This document shows positions 13,750 through 22,437 of a stretch of DNA of 47,211 bases, one piece after another. Under the pieces are notes generated by a model, which saw only the letters and a program-made list of their open reading frames with translations, was not told where the DNA came from and made no database searches. Source of the DNA: Thomasclavelia sp. GTDB taxonomy: Bacteria; Bacillota_I; Bacilli_A; Erysipelotrichales; Coprobacillaceae. Each line of letters opens with the position of its first letter. Position 1 is the stretch's first letter. The DNA lies in contig JAQVWN010000013.1 in NCBI GenBank assembly GCA_028749475.1, positions 1-47,211 on the forward strand. The letters are read 5' to 3'. A program made the position numbers and the translations under genes.

Positions 13750-14582
13750 TGCTTAAATTAAAAAAAAGAGCTATCTTTTTAATAGTTCTAGTTCTAAGTT
13801 TAATTATTAGTGTATCTTATGGTGTCTACTATACAATCAATAACAGTCCTACTGCTTATAGAGTAGATAATTCATCTTATAGTAGTTCTAAGTTACCAAA
13901 GGAATTTGATGGATTTAAAATTGGTTATCTAAGTGATATAAATCTTACTGATAGTAAGAGTATTACTAGATTTAAAGAAGTAGTTAATGATTTAAATAAA
14001 CAAGAAATTGATTTAGTTATATTTGGTGGAGATATCTATGATAGTTCCATCTTCGATAATGCAAAAGTTACAGAAATCTTTAAAAGTATTAAAGCTGATT
14101 ATGGAAAGTTTGCAGTTCTTGGTGAAAGAGATTTTATTGATAGTAGCCAAACTCAAAGTATTCTTAATGAAGGTGGCTTTGAAGTATTACATAATGAAGG
14201 AAGAAGTATTTACTATAAAGGGCAATCTATTTGTTTGTTTGGATTAGAGAATAATGGTGATTGTTCGACTCTTATTAATGATGGTAATAAAGATAAATAT
14301 AAATTAGTGGCTGTTCACCTACCAGATTATTTTAACCTATCATCAACTAGTAATATCAATCTTCAACTTTCAGGACATACAATGGGTGGACTTATTAATC
14401 TTCCATTATATGGAAGTACTGATAAACCTAATGGAGGTACTGATTATACCTTTGGTTCATTTACTAGTGGTAGTAGTCATTTACTTATCTCTAATGGTGT
14501 AAGTATGGCTTCAGATAAATCTTTTAGATTATTTACTGAAAATGAAATAAATATTGTAACTCTAAATTATAAAAGTAATTAA
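13749..14582 (+). CDS. Degenerate metallophosphoesterase-like membrane protein
   Basis: A 277-residue YkuE-like calcineurin-fold protein with an N-terminal membrane anchor (residues 8-30). Several metal ligands are missing: DxH is D63-I-N65, GNHD is GERD (125-128) and the GHTHGG loop is GHTMGG (209-214). Retained are GGD95, His190 (VAVHLPD) and His210. The protein therefore keeps the fold but probably binds metal poorly or not at all. It is translationally coupled to RNase J through TAATG (the ATG shares its A with the stop), which suggests a linked function. It might be a ligand-binding or scaffold protein. Confidence 0.75.
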   Translation: MLKLKKRAIFLIVLVLSLIISVSYGVYYTINNSPTAYRVDNSSYSSSKLPKEFDGFKIGYLSDINLTDSKSITRFKEVVNDLNKQEIDLVIFGGDIYDSSIFDNAKVTEIFKSIKADYGKFAVLGERDFIDSSQTQSILNEGGFEVLHNEGRSIYYKGQSICLFGLENNGDCSTLINDGNKDKYKLVAVHLPDYFNLSSTSNINLQLSGHTMGGLINLPLYGSTDKPNGGTDYTFGSFTSGSSHLLISNGVSMASDKSFRLFTENEINIVTLNYKSN

Positions 14583-14609
14583 AAGGCTAAGTTTAACTTA
14601 GCCTTTTTT
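14581..14609. terminator. Bidirectional intrinsic terminator
   Basis: AAAAGGCTAAG (14581-14591) pairs with CTTAGCCTTTT (14597-14607). It closes the RNase J operon and, on the other strand, the argCJB operon. Confidence 0.85.
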
Positions 14610-15473
14610 CTATTTCTTTATTTGAGTTCCAGCACCATCTGGTGTAAAGATTTCAATTAGTAATGAGTGTTCTAATCGTCCATCTAAAATATGAACTTTT
14701 CTAACATCATTTTGAACTGCTTCAACACAGTTATTTATTTTAACCATCATTCCACCATCAATACTTCCATCAGCAATTAATTCTTTAGCTGATTTAGTAT
14801 TAATTTTAGATATCAAAGTAGAAGGATCATTTTGATCTTTTAAGACTCCTTCAGTATCAGTTAAGAAAACTAGTTTACTAGCTTTCATAGCTCTAGCAAC
14901 AGCTGTAGCAACATCATCAGCATTAATATTATAATCATGATACTTTTCATCTAAACCAATAGTAGAAATAATTGGAGTATAATCATTATTTAACAACAAG
15001 TCAATTAATGATGTATCAACACTAATAACGTCTCCTACAAAGCCAATATCCTTACCATCAGCTAGTTTTTTACTAACAGTAATCATATTTCCATCTTTAC
15101 CAGATAGTCCAACAGCATGAGTTCCAATTCTTTCTAAGTGTTGAACTAAGCCTTTATTAATTTTTCCAGATAAAACCATTTCAGCATATCCAAGAGTTTC
15201 TTTATCAGTTACTCTAAGACCATTAATAAACTTCGTTTCTTTACCAACTTTAGTTAGTAAATTAGATATATCTTTTCCACCACCATGAACAATAATTGGT
15301 TTAATACCAACCGATTTTAAAACCGCGATATCTTTAAGAACGCTTTGTTTGATTATTTCATTAGTCATGGCACTTCCACCATACTTGATAACCACTACAT
15401 CGCCAGCAAATTCATGAATGTAGTTTAAGGCATCTACTAAGACTTGTCCTTTTTTGATTTCATTTTCTAGCAT
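14610..15473 (-). CDS. argB: Acetylglutamate kinase
   Basis: A 287-residue amino-acid-kinase-fold enzyme of normal length. Signatures are VVIKYGGSAM (ATP/substrate Lys and glycine loop), PIIVHGGGKDIS, LSGKDGNMI, NINADDVATAVARAM and FLTDTEGVL. It phosphorylates N-acetylglutamate, the second step of arginine synthesis and the usual site of feedback by arginine. Last gene of the argC-argJ-argB operon, 11 bases after argJ. Confidence 0.97.
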   Translation of the reverse strand: MLENEIKKGQVLVDALNYIHEFAGDVVVIKYGGSAMTNEIIKQSVLKDIAVLKSVGIKPIIVHGGGKDISNLLTKVGKETKFINGLRVTDKETLGYAEMVLSGKINKGLVQHLERIGTHAVGLSGKDGNMITVSKKLADGKDIGFVGDVISVDTSLIDLLLNNDYTPIISTIGLDEKYHDYNINADDVATAVARAMKASKLVFLTDTEGVLKDQNDPSTLISKINTKSAKELIADGSIDGGMMVKINNCVEAVQNDVRKVHILDGRLEHSLLIEIFTPDGAGTQIKK

Positions 15474-15484
15474 ATCTATCTCCT

Positions 15485-16708
15485 TTATGAACGATAATCA
15501 GCATTTATTTTGACATAATCATATGTTAAATCACAACCCCAAGCTGTAGCACTACAACTACCATTATTTATTTCAACATTTGCAATAACTTTTTCATCAT
15601 TTAAAATATCAGTAGCTTTTTCTTCACTATAGTCAGTAGCCATTCCATTATTTACTAATTCAATAGTTCCTTTAGAACTAGTAATAGAGATATTTACTTT
15701 ATAAGGATCAAACTCTTCGCCACTATAACCTAGTGCACAAAGAAGTCTTCCCCAGTTAGCGTCATTACCATAGATAGCTGTTTTTACAAGTGGTGAAGTA
15801 CAAATACTTTTAGCCATAGTTTTAGCTGATTTAATAGATGAAGCTCGACTCACATTTACTTCAAATAGTTTTGTAGCTCCTTCTCCATCACCAGCAATAC
15901 ATTTAGCTAAATATTTAGTGATTTCTAGTAACACTTCTTTAAAGATTTCATAATTCTTATCTTCTTTATCAATTAATTTATTACCTGCTAAACCATTAGA
16001 AAGTAATAAGACAGTATCATTAGTAGAAGTATCCCGATCAACACTAATCATATTAAAAGTATCAGGGATTACTTCTCTTAAAGCTTTTAATAATAATTCT
16101 TTAGTAATATTTAAATCAGTAGTAATGAATCCGAGCATAGTTGCCATATTAGGATGAATCATTCCTGAGCCTTTACACATTCCTGCAATATGGACTTCAA
16201 CTCCTTCTACTTCAAAACTAATTCCTAAATGTTTAGGTTTAGTATCCGTAGTTAATATCGCATTTGCAGCTTTTAAACCATTTTCATTAGTATCATTAAG
16301 TTCTACTATCGCTTTATCGATATTTTGTTTGATTGGTCTAGTTGGTAATTGTTTCCCAATAACCCCTGTTGAACAGATTAAGACTTGTTTAGGATTAACT
16401 TCTAAAGCACCTGCGACAATACTCGCAAATTCCTCATTATTATCGATTCCTTCTTGACCAGTACAGGCATTAGCAATTCCACTATTAATGGCAATAGCGT
16501 GTACTTTATCCTTACTATTAACAATACTTTGATCCCATAATACAGGAGCCGCTTTAACAACATTGGTTGTAAATGTACCAGCTACGTTGCAAGGTGTATC
16601 ACTATAAATAAGGGCAAAATCATCTTTATCTTTTTTTATTCCCACATGTAAACCACATGTTTTAAAACCTTTTGGATAAGTAAGAGTTTTTTCTTCTAGT
16701 ATCTTCAT
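15485..16708 (-). CDS. argJ: Bifunctional ornithine acetyltransferase / N-acetylglutamate synthase
   Basis: A 407-residue ArgJ. The self-cleavage site is in GMIHPNMATMLGFITTD, where the Thr of MATML becomes the N-terminal nucleophile of the beta subunit; the oxyanion-type STGVIGKQLP and the CSTSPLVKTA-like segment CTSPLVKTAIYGNDANWGR are also present. It recycles the acetyl group from N-acetylornithine to glutamate, so the pathway is the cyclic version and argA/argE are not needed. Whether this ArgJ also uses acetyl-CoA cannot be read from the sequence. It lies 8 bases after argC. Confidence 0.96.
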   Translation of the reverse strand: MKILEEKTLTYPKGFKTCGLHVGIKKDKDDFALIYSDTPCNVAGTFTTNVVKAAPVLWDQSIVNSKDKVHAIAINSGIANACTGQEGIDNNEEFASIVAGALEVNPKQVLICSTGVIGKQLPTRPIKQNIDKAIVELNDTNENGLKAANAILTTDTKPKHLGISFEVEGVEVHIAGMCKGSGMIHPNMATMLGFITTDLNITKELLLKALREVIPDTFNMISVDRDTSTNDTVLLLSNGLAGNKLIDKEDKNYEIFKEVLLEITKYLAKCIAGDGEGATKLFEVNVSRASSIKSAKTMAKSICTSPLVKTAIYGNDANWGRLLCALGYSGEEFDPYKVNISITSSKGTIELVNNGMATDYSEEKATDILNDEKVIANVEINNGSCSATAWGCDLTYDYVKINADYRS

Positions 16709-16716
16709 ATAGTCTC

Positions 16717-17754
16717 CTATAACACACTTGGTGCTAACATTAGTCCTTCTTTTTCATCTAAGTTAAACATTATATTCATATTTTGGATTGCTTGACCAGC
16801 AGCTCCTTTTACTAGGTTATCAATAACTCCCATGATAACTATTCGATTAGTTCGTTTATCAATAACGTAGTTAATATCTGTAAAGTTAGATCCTCGAACA
16901 TTTCTTACTTCCGGATTAACTCCTTCTTTTAATACTCTAATAAAGTATTCATCTTGATATAGGCTATAAGCCTTATCAATATCTTCTTTAGTTACACCTT
17001 TATTTAATGAAGCGTAAGCTGTAATTAGAATTCCTCGATTCATTGGTATTAAATGTGGAGTAAAATTAATCAAGACATCTTCATTAGATGCATATGAAAG
17101 TTGTTCTTCTATTTCAGGAGTATGACGATGAGAGGCTACTCCATATGCTTTAATTGATTCATTTACTTCACAAAATAGGTTTTGAACTTTAGCACCTCGA
17201 CCAGCGCCACTAGTTCCGCTTTTAGCATCTACTATTAAAGTACTCATATCAATTAAATGATTTTTAGCTAAAGGATAAACACTAAGAATAGAACAAGTAG
17301 TAAAGCATCCAGGATTAGCTAATAATCTTGTGTTTTCTATTTTATCACGATTTACTTCACATAAACCATAAACAGCTTCATCGATAAATTGAGGTGTTGG
17401 ATGTTTAATCTTATACCACTTCTCATAAACATTAACATCTTTAATTCTAAAGTCTGCTGATAAATCAATTACTTTTACTTTTGACAAAACTTCTTCATCA
17501 ATCATGGAAGCACATACTCCTTGAGGTGTCGCAAAGAAAACTACATCAACTTCATCTAAATAATCTTTTAAGTTTTCATCGACACATTTTTGATCTAAAA
17601 GAGTAAAGTAACTACCATACACATCACTATATTCTTCATTTGAATATGTTCTAGAAGATACCCAAACTATTTTGGCATCTTTATGAGATAAGAGTAAACG
17701 GACAAGTTCACATCCTCCATATCCTGTTGATCCTACTATTCCGACTTTAATCAT
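16717..17754 (-). CDS. argC: N-acetyl-gamma-glutamyl-phosphate reductase
   Basis: A 345-residue NADPH-dependent dehydrogenase of normal length. The N-terminal GSTGYGGCELVRLL binds the dinucleotide, ANPGCFTT contains the catalytic Cys, and SGTSGAGRGAK and HRHTPEIEEQL are conserved in ArgC. It makes N-acetylglutamate semialdehyde, the third step of arginine synthesis. First gene of argCJB, immediately downstream of a T-box leader that must read through for expression. Confidence 0.97.
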   Translation of the reverse strand: MIKVGIVGSTGYGGCELVRLLLSHKDAKIVWVSSRTYSNEEYSDVYGSYFTLLDQKCVDENLKDYLDEVDVVFFATPQGVCASMIDEEVLSKVKVIDLSADFRIKDVNVYEKWYKIKHPTPQFIDEAVYGLCEVNRDKIENTRLLANPGCFTTCSILSVYPLAKNHLIDMSTLIVDAKSGTSGAGRGAKVQNLFCEVNESIKAYGVASHRHTPEIEEQLSYASNEDVLINFTPHLIPMNRGILITAYASLNKGVTKEDIDKAYSLYQDEYFIRVLKEGVNPEVRNVRGSNFTDINYVIDKRTNRIVIMGVIDNLVKGAAGQAIQNMNIMFNLDEKEGLMLAPSVL

Positions 17755-17773
17755 ATTTTCCCTCCATTTAAAT

Positions 17774-17995
17774 AAAAAAAATCCATCTCTATCTTAGAGA
17801 CGAATTATCGCGTTACCACTCTAGTTACTACAAATTGACTTTGTAGTCTCTCTCCCCATTAAGGCTGGTTACCAAAAGATATACTATATTTCCATCTTTC
17901 CTCTCGTAAATGCGGTTCGTCAATAAGTAATACTAATCTTCCATCATCATTAGCTTGCTTGAAATACTTTATTGAGTACTCTTTTAGTCATCGAG
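17774..17995 (-). promoter_or_regulatory. T-box leader (tRNA-Arg responsive) of argCJB
   Basis: The minus-strand leader contains the T-box core AGAGTGGTAACGCG (17821-17808; consensus AGGGTGGTACCGCG), followed by a terminator with arms CGTCTCT/AGAGATG and an eight-T tract (17781-17774). Stem I is recognisable: base pairing CTCG/CGAG, the arm CAATAAAGTA/TACTTATTG, and an apical part resembling the usual GCTGATGGTxGGTG region. In the specifier loop the sequence ACCGCATT gives CGC followed by the conserved purine, a codon for arginine. Uncharged tRNA-Arg would stabilise the antiterminator and switch on argCJB. I am sure of the T-box and fairly sure of the specifier. Confidence 0.85.
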
Positions 17996-18004
17996 TTTAA
18001 AATT

Positions 18005-18032
18005 ATTATAGGCTGATAATTATTTTTGTCAA
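18005..18032 (-). promoter_or_regulatory. Consensus promoter of the T-box-argCJB operon
   Basis: On the minus strand TTGACA (18032-18027), 16-bp spacer, TATAAT (18010-18005). Both hexamers are perfect, and the start falls just before stem I of the T-box. Confidence 0.9.
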
Positions 18033-18133
18033 TGAAATGAAAGTATTTAGTTTATCTACTTTTTATTTTACATTGCATTTTAGATAAAGTATATGTAAAA
18101 TAATTATAATTTATATATAAAGGAGATTTCAAA

Positions 18134-19348
18134 GTGAAAGAAAAAGTAATCCTAGCCTATTCAGGAGGACTTGATACTACCGCTATCATCCCTTGGCTAA
18201 AAGAAAATTATGATTATGATGTTGTATGTTGTTGTATTGATGTTGGACAAAAAGAAGAATTAGAAGGATTAGAAACTCGGGCTAAAGAATGCGGAGCTTC
18301 TAAACTTTACATCGAAAATGTTGTCGATGAATACGTTAAAGACTATATTATGCCTACTGTTCAAGCCGATGCTGTATTTGAGTATAAGTATCTTCTTGGT
18401 ACTGCTACTGCTAGACCATTAATTGCTAAAGTACTTGTTGATTGTGCTCGTAAAGAAGGAGCAGTGGCTATTTGTCATGGAGCAACTGGTAAAGGAAATG
18501 ACCAAATTCGTTTCGAACTTGGAATTAAAGCTTTAGCTCCTGATTTAAAGATTATTGCCGCTTGGCGTGATCCTAAATGGACTATGGATTCAAGAGAATC
18601 TGAAATTGAATATTGTCGTAAACATGGAATTGATTTACCTTTCTCTGCTGATAATAGTTATTCTAGAGATCGTAATATCTGGCATATTTCTCATGAAGGA
18701 CTTGAACTTGAAAATCCAAGCATAGCTCCTAATTATGACCATTTATTAGTTTTATCTAATTCACCTGAAAAAGCTCCAGATGAATCTTTAAGTCTAGAAA
18801 TTGAATGGGATAAAGGAATGCCTATCGCTTTAAATGGTAAAAAAATGGGTCTTACTGCTATTCTTGAAAAGTTAAATGAACTTGGTGGTAAATACGGAAT
18901 TGGGATCATTGATATAGTTGAAAACAGAGTAGTTGGGATGAAATCACGTGGTGTTTATGAAACACCTGGTGGAACTATCTTAATGGAAGCTCATCAACAA
19001 CTAGAAGAACTTGTTCTTGATCGTGAAACTCTTAAATATAAACGTTTAGTTTCAGTTGAATTTGCTGAACTTGTCTATGCTGCTAAGTGGTATTCACCTC
19101 TTAGAGAAGCACTTAGTGCTTTTGTATCAAAAACTGAAGAAGTTGTTTCTGGGATAACTAAATTTAGATTATATAAAGGTAATATTATTAAAGAAGGTAC
19201 AACTTCTCCTTACTCTTTATATGATGAAGATATTGCATCATTCTCAACAGGTGATTTATATGACCATCATGATGCTGAAGGATTTATTACTTTATACGGA
19301 TTATCTACTAAAGTAAGAGCTATGAAATTAAATAATAAAAAGAAATAA
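18134..19348 (+). CDS. argG: Argininosuccinate synthase
   Basis: A 404-residue ArgG of normal length. The ATP pyrophosphatase P-loop is AYSGGLDTT (residues 8-16); HGATGKGNDQIRFE and the C-terminal KWYSPLREAL are typical. It joins citrulline and aspartate. The start codon is GTG at 18134, chosen because AAGGAGA lies 8 bases upstream and the family starts at this point. TATAAT at 18105-18110 is a possible -10 that would leave a leader of only about 17 nt, and no T-box or other attenuator is visible on this strand, so its control differs from argCJB. First gene of argG-argH. Confidence 0.97.
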   Translation: MKEKVILAYSGGLDTTAIIPWLKENYDYDVVCCCIDVGQKEELEGLETRAKECGASKLYIENVVDEYVKDYIMPTVQADAVFEYKYLLGTATARPLIAKVLVDCARKEGAVAICHGATGKGNDQIRFELGIKALAPDLKIIAAWRDPKWTMDSRESEIEYCRKHGIDLPFSADNSYSRDRNIWHISHEGLELENPSIAPNYDHLLVLSNSPEKAPDESLSLEIEWDKGMPIALNGKKMGLTAILEKLNELGGKYGIGIIDIVENRVVGMKSRGVYETPGGTILMEAHQQLEELVLDRETLKYKRLVSVEFAELVYAAKWYSPLREALSAFVSKTEEVVSGITKFRLYKGNIIKEGTTSPYSLYDEDIASFSTGDLYDHHDAEGFITLYGLSTKVRAMKLNNKKK

Positions 19349-19350
19349 GA

Positions 19351-19374
19351 TTAAAAGGGCTTTGGCCCTTTTAA
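19351..19374 (+). terminator. Intergenic hairpin between argG and argH
   Basis: TTAAAAGGGC (19351-19360), loop TTTG, GCCCTTTTAA (19365-19374): a perfect 10-bp stem with an internal T run but a poor T tail. It may partly terminate or protect the argG end and so lower argH expression. Confidence 0.6.
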
Positions 19375-19390
19375 TTTAAGGAGGAAAGTT

Positions 19391-20770
19391 ATGAACTTAT
19401 GGGGTGGTAGGTTTACTAAACCAACAAATCAATTAGTATATGATTTTAATGCATCGATTACTTTTGATAAGACATTTTATAAACAAGATATCTTAGGAAG
19501 TATTGCTCATGCTAAGATGCTACAAAAACAAGGAATTATAAGTAAAGAAGATGGAAGTAAAATAGTTGAAGGATTAAATCAAATTCTAAACGATATTGAA
19601 AATAACGATTTAGAAATTGATGAAACTAATGAAGATATTCATAGTTTTGTAGAATCTACACTTACTTCTAGGATTGGTGATGCTGGAAAGAAACTTCATA
19701 CTGGTCGTTCAAGAAATGATCAAGTAGCACTTGATATGCGTCTTTACACTAGAGACCAAGTTCAAATGCTTTCAACTTTAATTTATAATTTATTAAATAC
19801 TTTAAATGATTTAATGAAGGAACATGTAGATACCATTATGCCAGGATTTACCCATCTTCAAAAAGCTCAACCAATTACTTTAGCTCATCATCTTGGAGCT
19901 TACTTTGAAATGTTTAAAAGAGATCATTCAAGACTAGATGACATCTTTACTAGAATGAATGTTTGTCCTCTTGGTAGTGGAGCCTTAGCTGGTACTACTT
20001 ATAATTTAGACCGTGAATATACTGCTAAAGAACTTGGTTTTGGTAGTGCTTGTTTAAATAGTATTGATGGTGTTAGTGATCGAGACTACTTAATTGAACT
20101 TCTTAGTGCCATGAGTACGATGATGATGCATATGTCTAGATTATCTGAAGAAATGATTATCTGGAATACTAATGAATATCAATTCATTGAATTAGATGAT
20201 ACTTTTTCAACTGGCTCATCTATTATGCCTCAAAAGAAAAACCCTGATATTTGTGAACTTATCAGAGGGAAAACTGGTCGAGTATATGGGGCTTTAATGA
20301 GTTTACTAACTACTATGAAAGGTTTACCTCTTGCTTATAATAAAGATATGCAAGAAGATAAAGAACTTGTCTTTGATGCTTTAACAACTACTAAAGGTTG
20401 TCTTCAACTTTTAAGCGATATGCTTAAAACTACAACCTTTAATAAAGATAAGATGCTTAAATCAGCTACTGGTGGATTTACCAACGCCACTGATGCTGCT
20501 GATTATCTTGTTGGAAAAGGTGTTCCATTTAGAGATGCTCATGGGATTATTGGAGAACTTGTTTTATACGCTATTGATAAAAATAAGTCTTTAGATGAAT
20601 TATCACTTGATGAATATAAATCTATTTCTAAGGTTTTTGATCAAGATATCTACGATGCAATTGATATTAAAAATTGTGTTGATCGAAGAGTAACATTAGG
20701 TGCTTGTTCTAAAACTGAAATGAATAAAGTAATTAAATTAAATAATGATTATCTTTCTAAAATAAAATAA
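19391..20770 (+). CDS. argH: Argininosuccinate lyase
   Basis: A 459-residue member of the fumarase/aspartase superfamily. The signature GSSIMPQKKNPD (mobile loop with the catalytic Ser) is intact; TGRSRNDQVA and the PGFTHLQKAQPI segment complete the active site. It cleaves argininosuccinate to arginine and fumarate. AAGGAGG precedes the ATG, 42 bases after argG with a hairpin between. Terminator at 20769-20792. Confidence 0.97.
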   Translation: MNLWGGRFTKPTNQLVYDFNASITFDKTFYKQDILGSIAHAKMLQKQGIISKEDGSKIVEGLNQILNDIENNDLEIDETNEDIHSFVESTLTSRIGDAGKKLHTGRSRNDQVALDMRLYTRDQVQMLSTLIYNLLNTLNDLMKEHVDTIMPGFTHLQKAQPITLAHHLGAYFEMFKRDHSRLDDIFTRMNVCPLGSGALAGTTYNLDREYTAKELGFGSACLNSIDGVSDRDYLIELLSAMSTMMMHMSRLSEEMIIWNTNEYQFIELDDTFSTGSSIMPQKKNPDICELIRGKTGRVYGALMSLLTTMKGLPLAYNKDMQEDKELVFDALTTTKGCLQLLSDMLKTTTFNKDKMLKSATGGFTNATDAADYLVGKGVPFRDAHGIIGELVLYAIDKNKSLDELSLDEYKSISKVFDQDIYDAIDIKNCVDRRVTLGACSKTEMNKVIKLNNDYLSKIK

Positions 20771-20792
20771 TCACTCAAATGAGTGATTTTTT
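20769..20792. terminator. Bidirectional intrinsic terminator
   Basis: AATCACTC (20769-20776), loop AAAT, GAGTGATT (20781-20788), then T. It separates argH from the convergent RpiR gene. Confidence 0.8.
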
Positions 20793-21600
20793 ATTTGGAA
20801 TACTTTAAATGATAAATAGCTTCTAAGATTTCAAAAACATATGTAATTGAAAATTTACCTACTAATGATTGATGATTATTACCAACAATTATTTTCTTAT
20901 CAAATGTATCAATTGTCTCAAAGTCGCGATCTTGCGTAATAACAACCTTATAAGCTGGACTTTTAGCAATTTCTCGCATTAGTTCTTTTTGAGTTTGAAA
21001 ATAACTACCAGCAATAGAAGTAAGAATTAAAACATCATCTTTAGTCATTCTTTTAACCATTTCTTTTTGTTGGGCAATATTATATCGCCCTTCTGTATTT
21101 TTATGTAAATAACTAAGTTCAATCTGGAGTTGCATTGCAATGGATTGAGTTAAATAGTTACCTAAAAAATAGACCTTTTGACATTTATGCATCTCATCAA
21201 CTATTTCTTCAATATCTTCATATGAGATATTTTCATAGGTTTCTTTTAAGTTATTGATTATATTATCAAAATGAGATTCAAAGACTTTCTTCCCTTCTTT
21301 TTCAAAAGATTCTTTACTAGGAAGTTGAAAATCAAAGTTTAATCTTTCGGTATCGTGATTAAAGAAATTGATATTAACAGTACAGTCTTTTTTAAATTCC
21401 GCAAATGATTCATAGTTTAATTTACGACATAATCTCGAGATAGTAGAAGTAGAACTATAAGTCATAACTGCAACTTCGGTAATAGTAAGATTTGGTATTT
21501 CATTAATGTTTTTAAGAATTATTTTAGCTGCTTGAACATAAACATCAGTTTCATCCGCTGAATTGATAAAATTCACTAAAGAATAAAACGCATTTCTCAT
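20791..21600 (-). CDS. MurR/RpiR family transcriptional regulator
   Basis: A 269-residue regulator. The N-terminal HTH_6 domain is seen in NLTITEVAVMTYSSTSTISRLCRKLNYESFAEFKK (about residues 37-71), and a SIS sugar-phosphate-binding domain follows (about 115-250; VYFLGNYLTQSIAMQLQIEL and VLILTSIAGSYFQTQKEL). SIS ligands are usually phosphosugars, so it probably controls a sugar-uptake or amino-sugar gene. The start overlaps the end of the phosphoesterase gene by 4 bases (ATGA-type coupling). An EIIB-like protein is encoded divergently upstream of the pair, a possible functional partner. Confidence 0.88.
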   Translation of the reverse strand: MRNAFYSLVNFINSADETDVYVQAAKIILKNINEIPNLTITEVAVMTYSSTSTISRLCRKLNYESFAEFKKDCTVNINFFNHDTERLNFDFQLPSKESFEKEGKKVFESHFDNIINNLKETYENISYEDIEEIVDEMHKCQKVYFLGNYLTQSIAMQLQIELSYLHKNTEGRYNIAQQKEMVKRMTKDDVLILTSIAGSYFQTQKELMREIAKSPAYKVVITQDRDFETIDTFDKKIIVGNNHQSLVGKFSITYVFEILEAIYHLKYSK

Positions 21601-22352
21601 AAATCTTCTCCCACTTTAATTTTATATTCTTTAAAATCATTTAAACATAAACAGTTTAATTGACCAACTTTTCTTCCAACTGCTAGTCCCCCATCAATTC
21701 CATACTTATTATGAAATTGATCATCATGCCAAATATGAAATGTATGATCACGATTTAAGAAACCAGTTGGTGTATGGCCAAAGATGTAAGTCTTAGTTGG
21801 ATCACATTCACTAAGATAAAAATAATCGCGAATCCAAACTAAAGTATCAACACTTTGATTTTGCAGGGCTGTATCTGGACAAACACCAGCATGAACTAAG
21901 ATAAAGTCTCTACCATCAACTGTTATTTCTTTATATAAAGGAAGATTGCTTAAATAATCAATCATCATTTTTAAAAAGACAGTTTTAACAATATTATAAT
22001 CTAAATGCATTAGTTTTTGTTTGCGAAGATAGTCTCGAAAATTATTAATAGTGGCAGTTCCTCCATTTTGAACCCAAAGATTAAAGGCCGGCGTATTAGG
22101 ATCAAAATCATCTAACTCTAAAGATTGTTTTAAAGATTCTTCCATCATATATTCATGATTACCTTTAATTAAATGAATATTTTTAAATTTATTAATATAA
22201 AAATAAGCATTTAAAGAATCTTCTCCTCGATCACATATATCCCCCAGGATATATAATGTATCTTCATCTTTAAAATCTATTTTCTTTAACATGAGTAATA
22301 ATAAATCAAAATTACCATGAATATCTGAAAGTGTATATATTCTACCTGCCAT
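21597..22352 (-). CDS. Metallophosphoesterase (PP1/ApaH-like)
   Basis: A 251-residue serine/threonine-phosphatase-fold protein. All the metal motifs are present: SDIHGN (DxH), GDICDRG (GDxxDRG), GNHE and GHTPTG, plus VHAGVCPD. The mix of GDxxDRG and GNHE is that of protein phosphatases and symmetrical Ap4A hydrolases; the substrate is open. The frame is open to an ATG at 22382, but the ATG at 22352 (MAGRIYTLSDIHGN) fits the family start and has GGTGAT before it, so I choose it. It is co-transcribed with the RpiR regulator. Confidence 0.85.
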   Translation of the reverse strand: MAGRIYTLSDIHGNFDLLLLMLKKIDFKDEDTLYILGDICDRGEDSLNAYFYINKFKNIHLIKGNHEYMMEESLKQSLELDDFDPNTPAFNLWVQNGGTATINNFRDYLRKQKLMHLDYNIVKTVFLKMMIDYLSNLPLYKEITVDGRDFILVHAGVCPDTALQNQSVDTLVWIRDYFYLSECDPTKTYIFGHTPTGFLNRDHTFHIWHDDQFHNKYGIDGGLAVGRKVGQLNCLCLNDFKEYKIKVGEDL

Positions 22353-22437
22353 CTTAATCACCACTTCCATTTTATCATACAATTAGTAAAAGAGATAAAT
22401 ATGAGCAATTTTATTCCATTTATTTTATAATAGGAAT

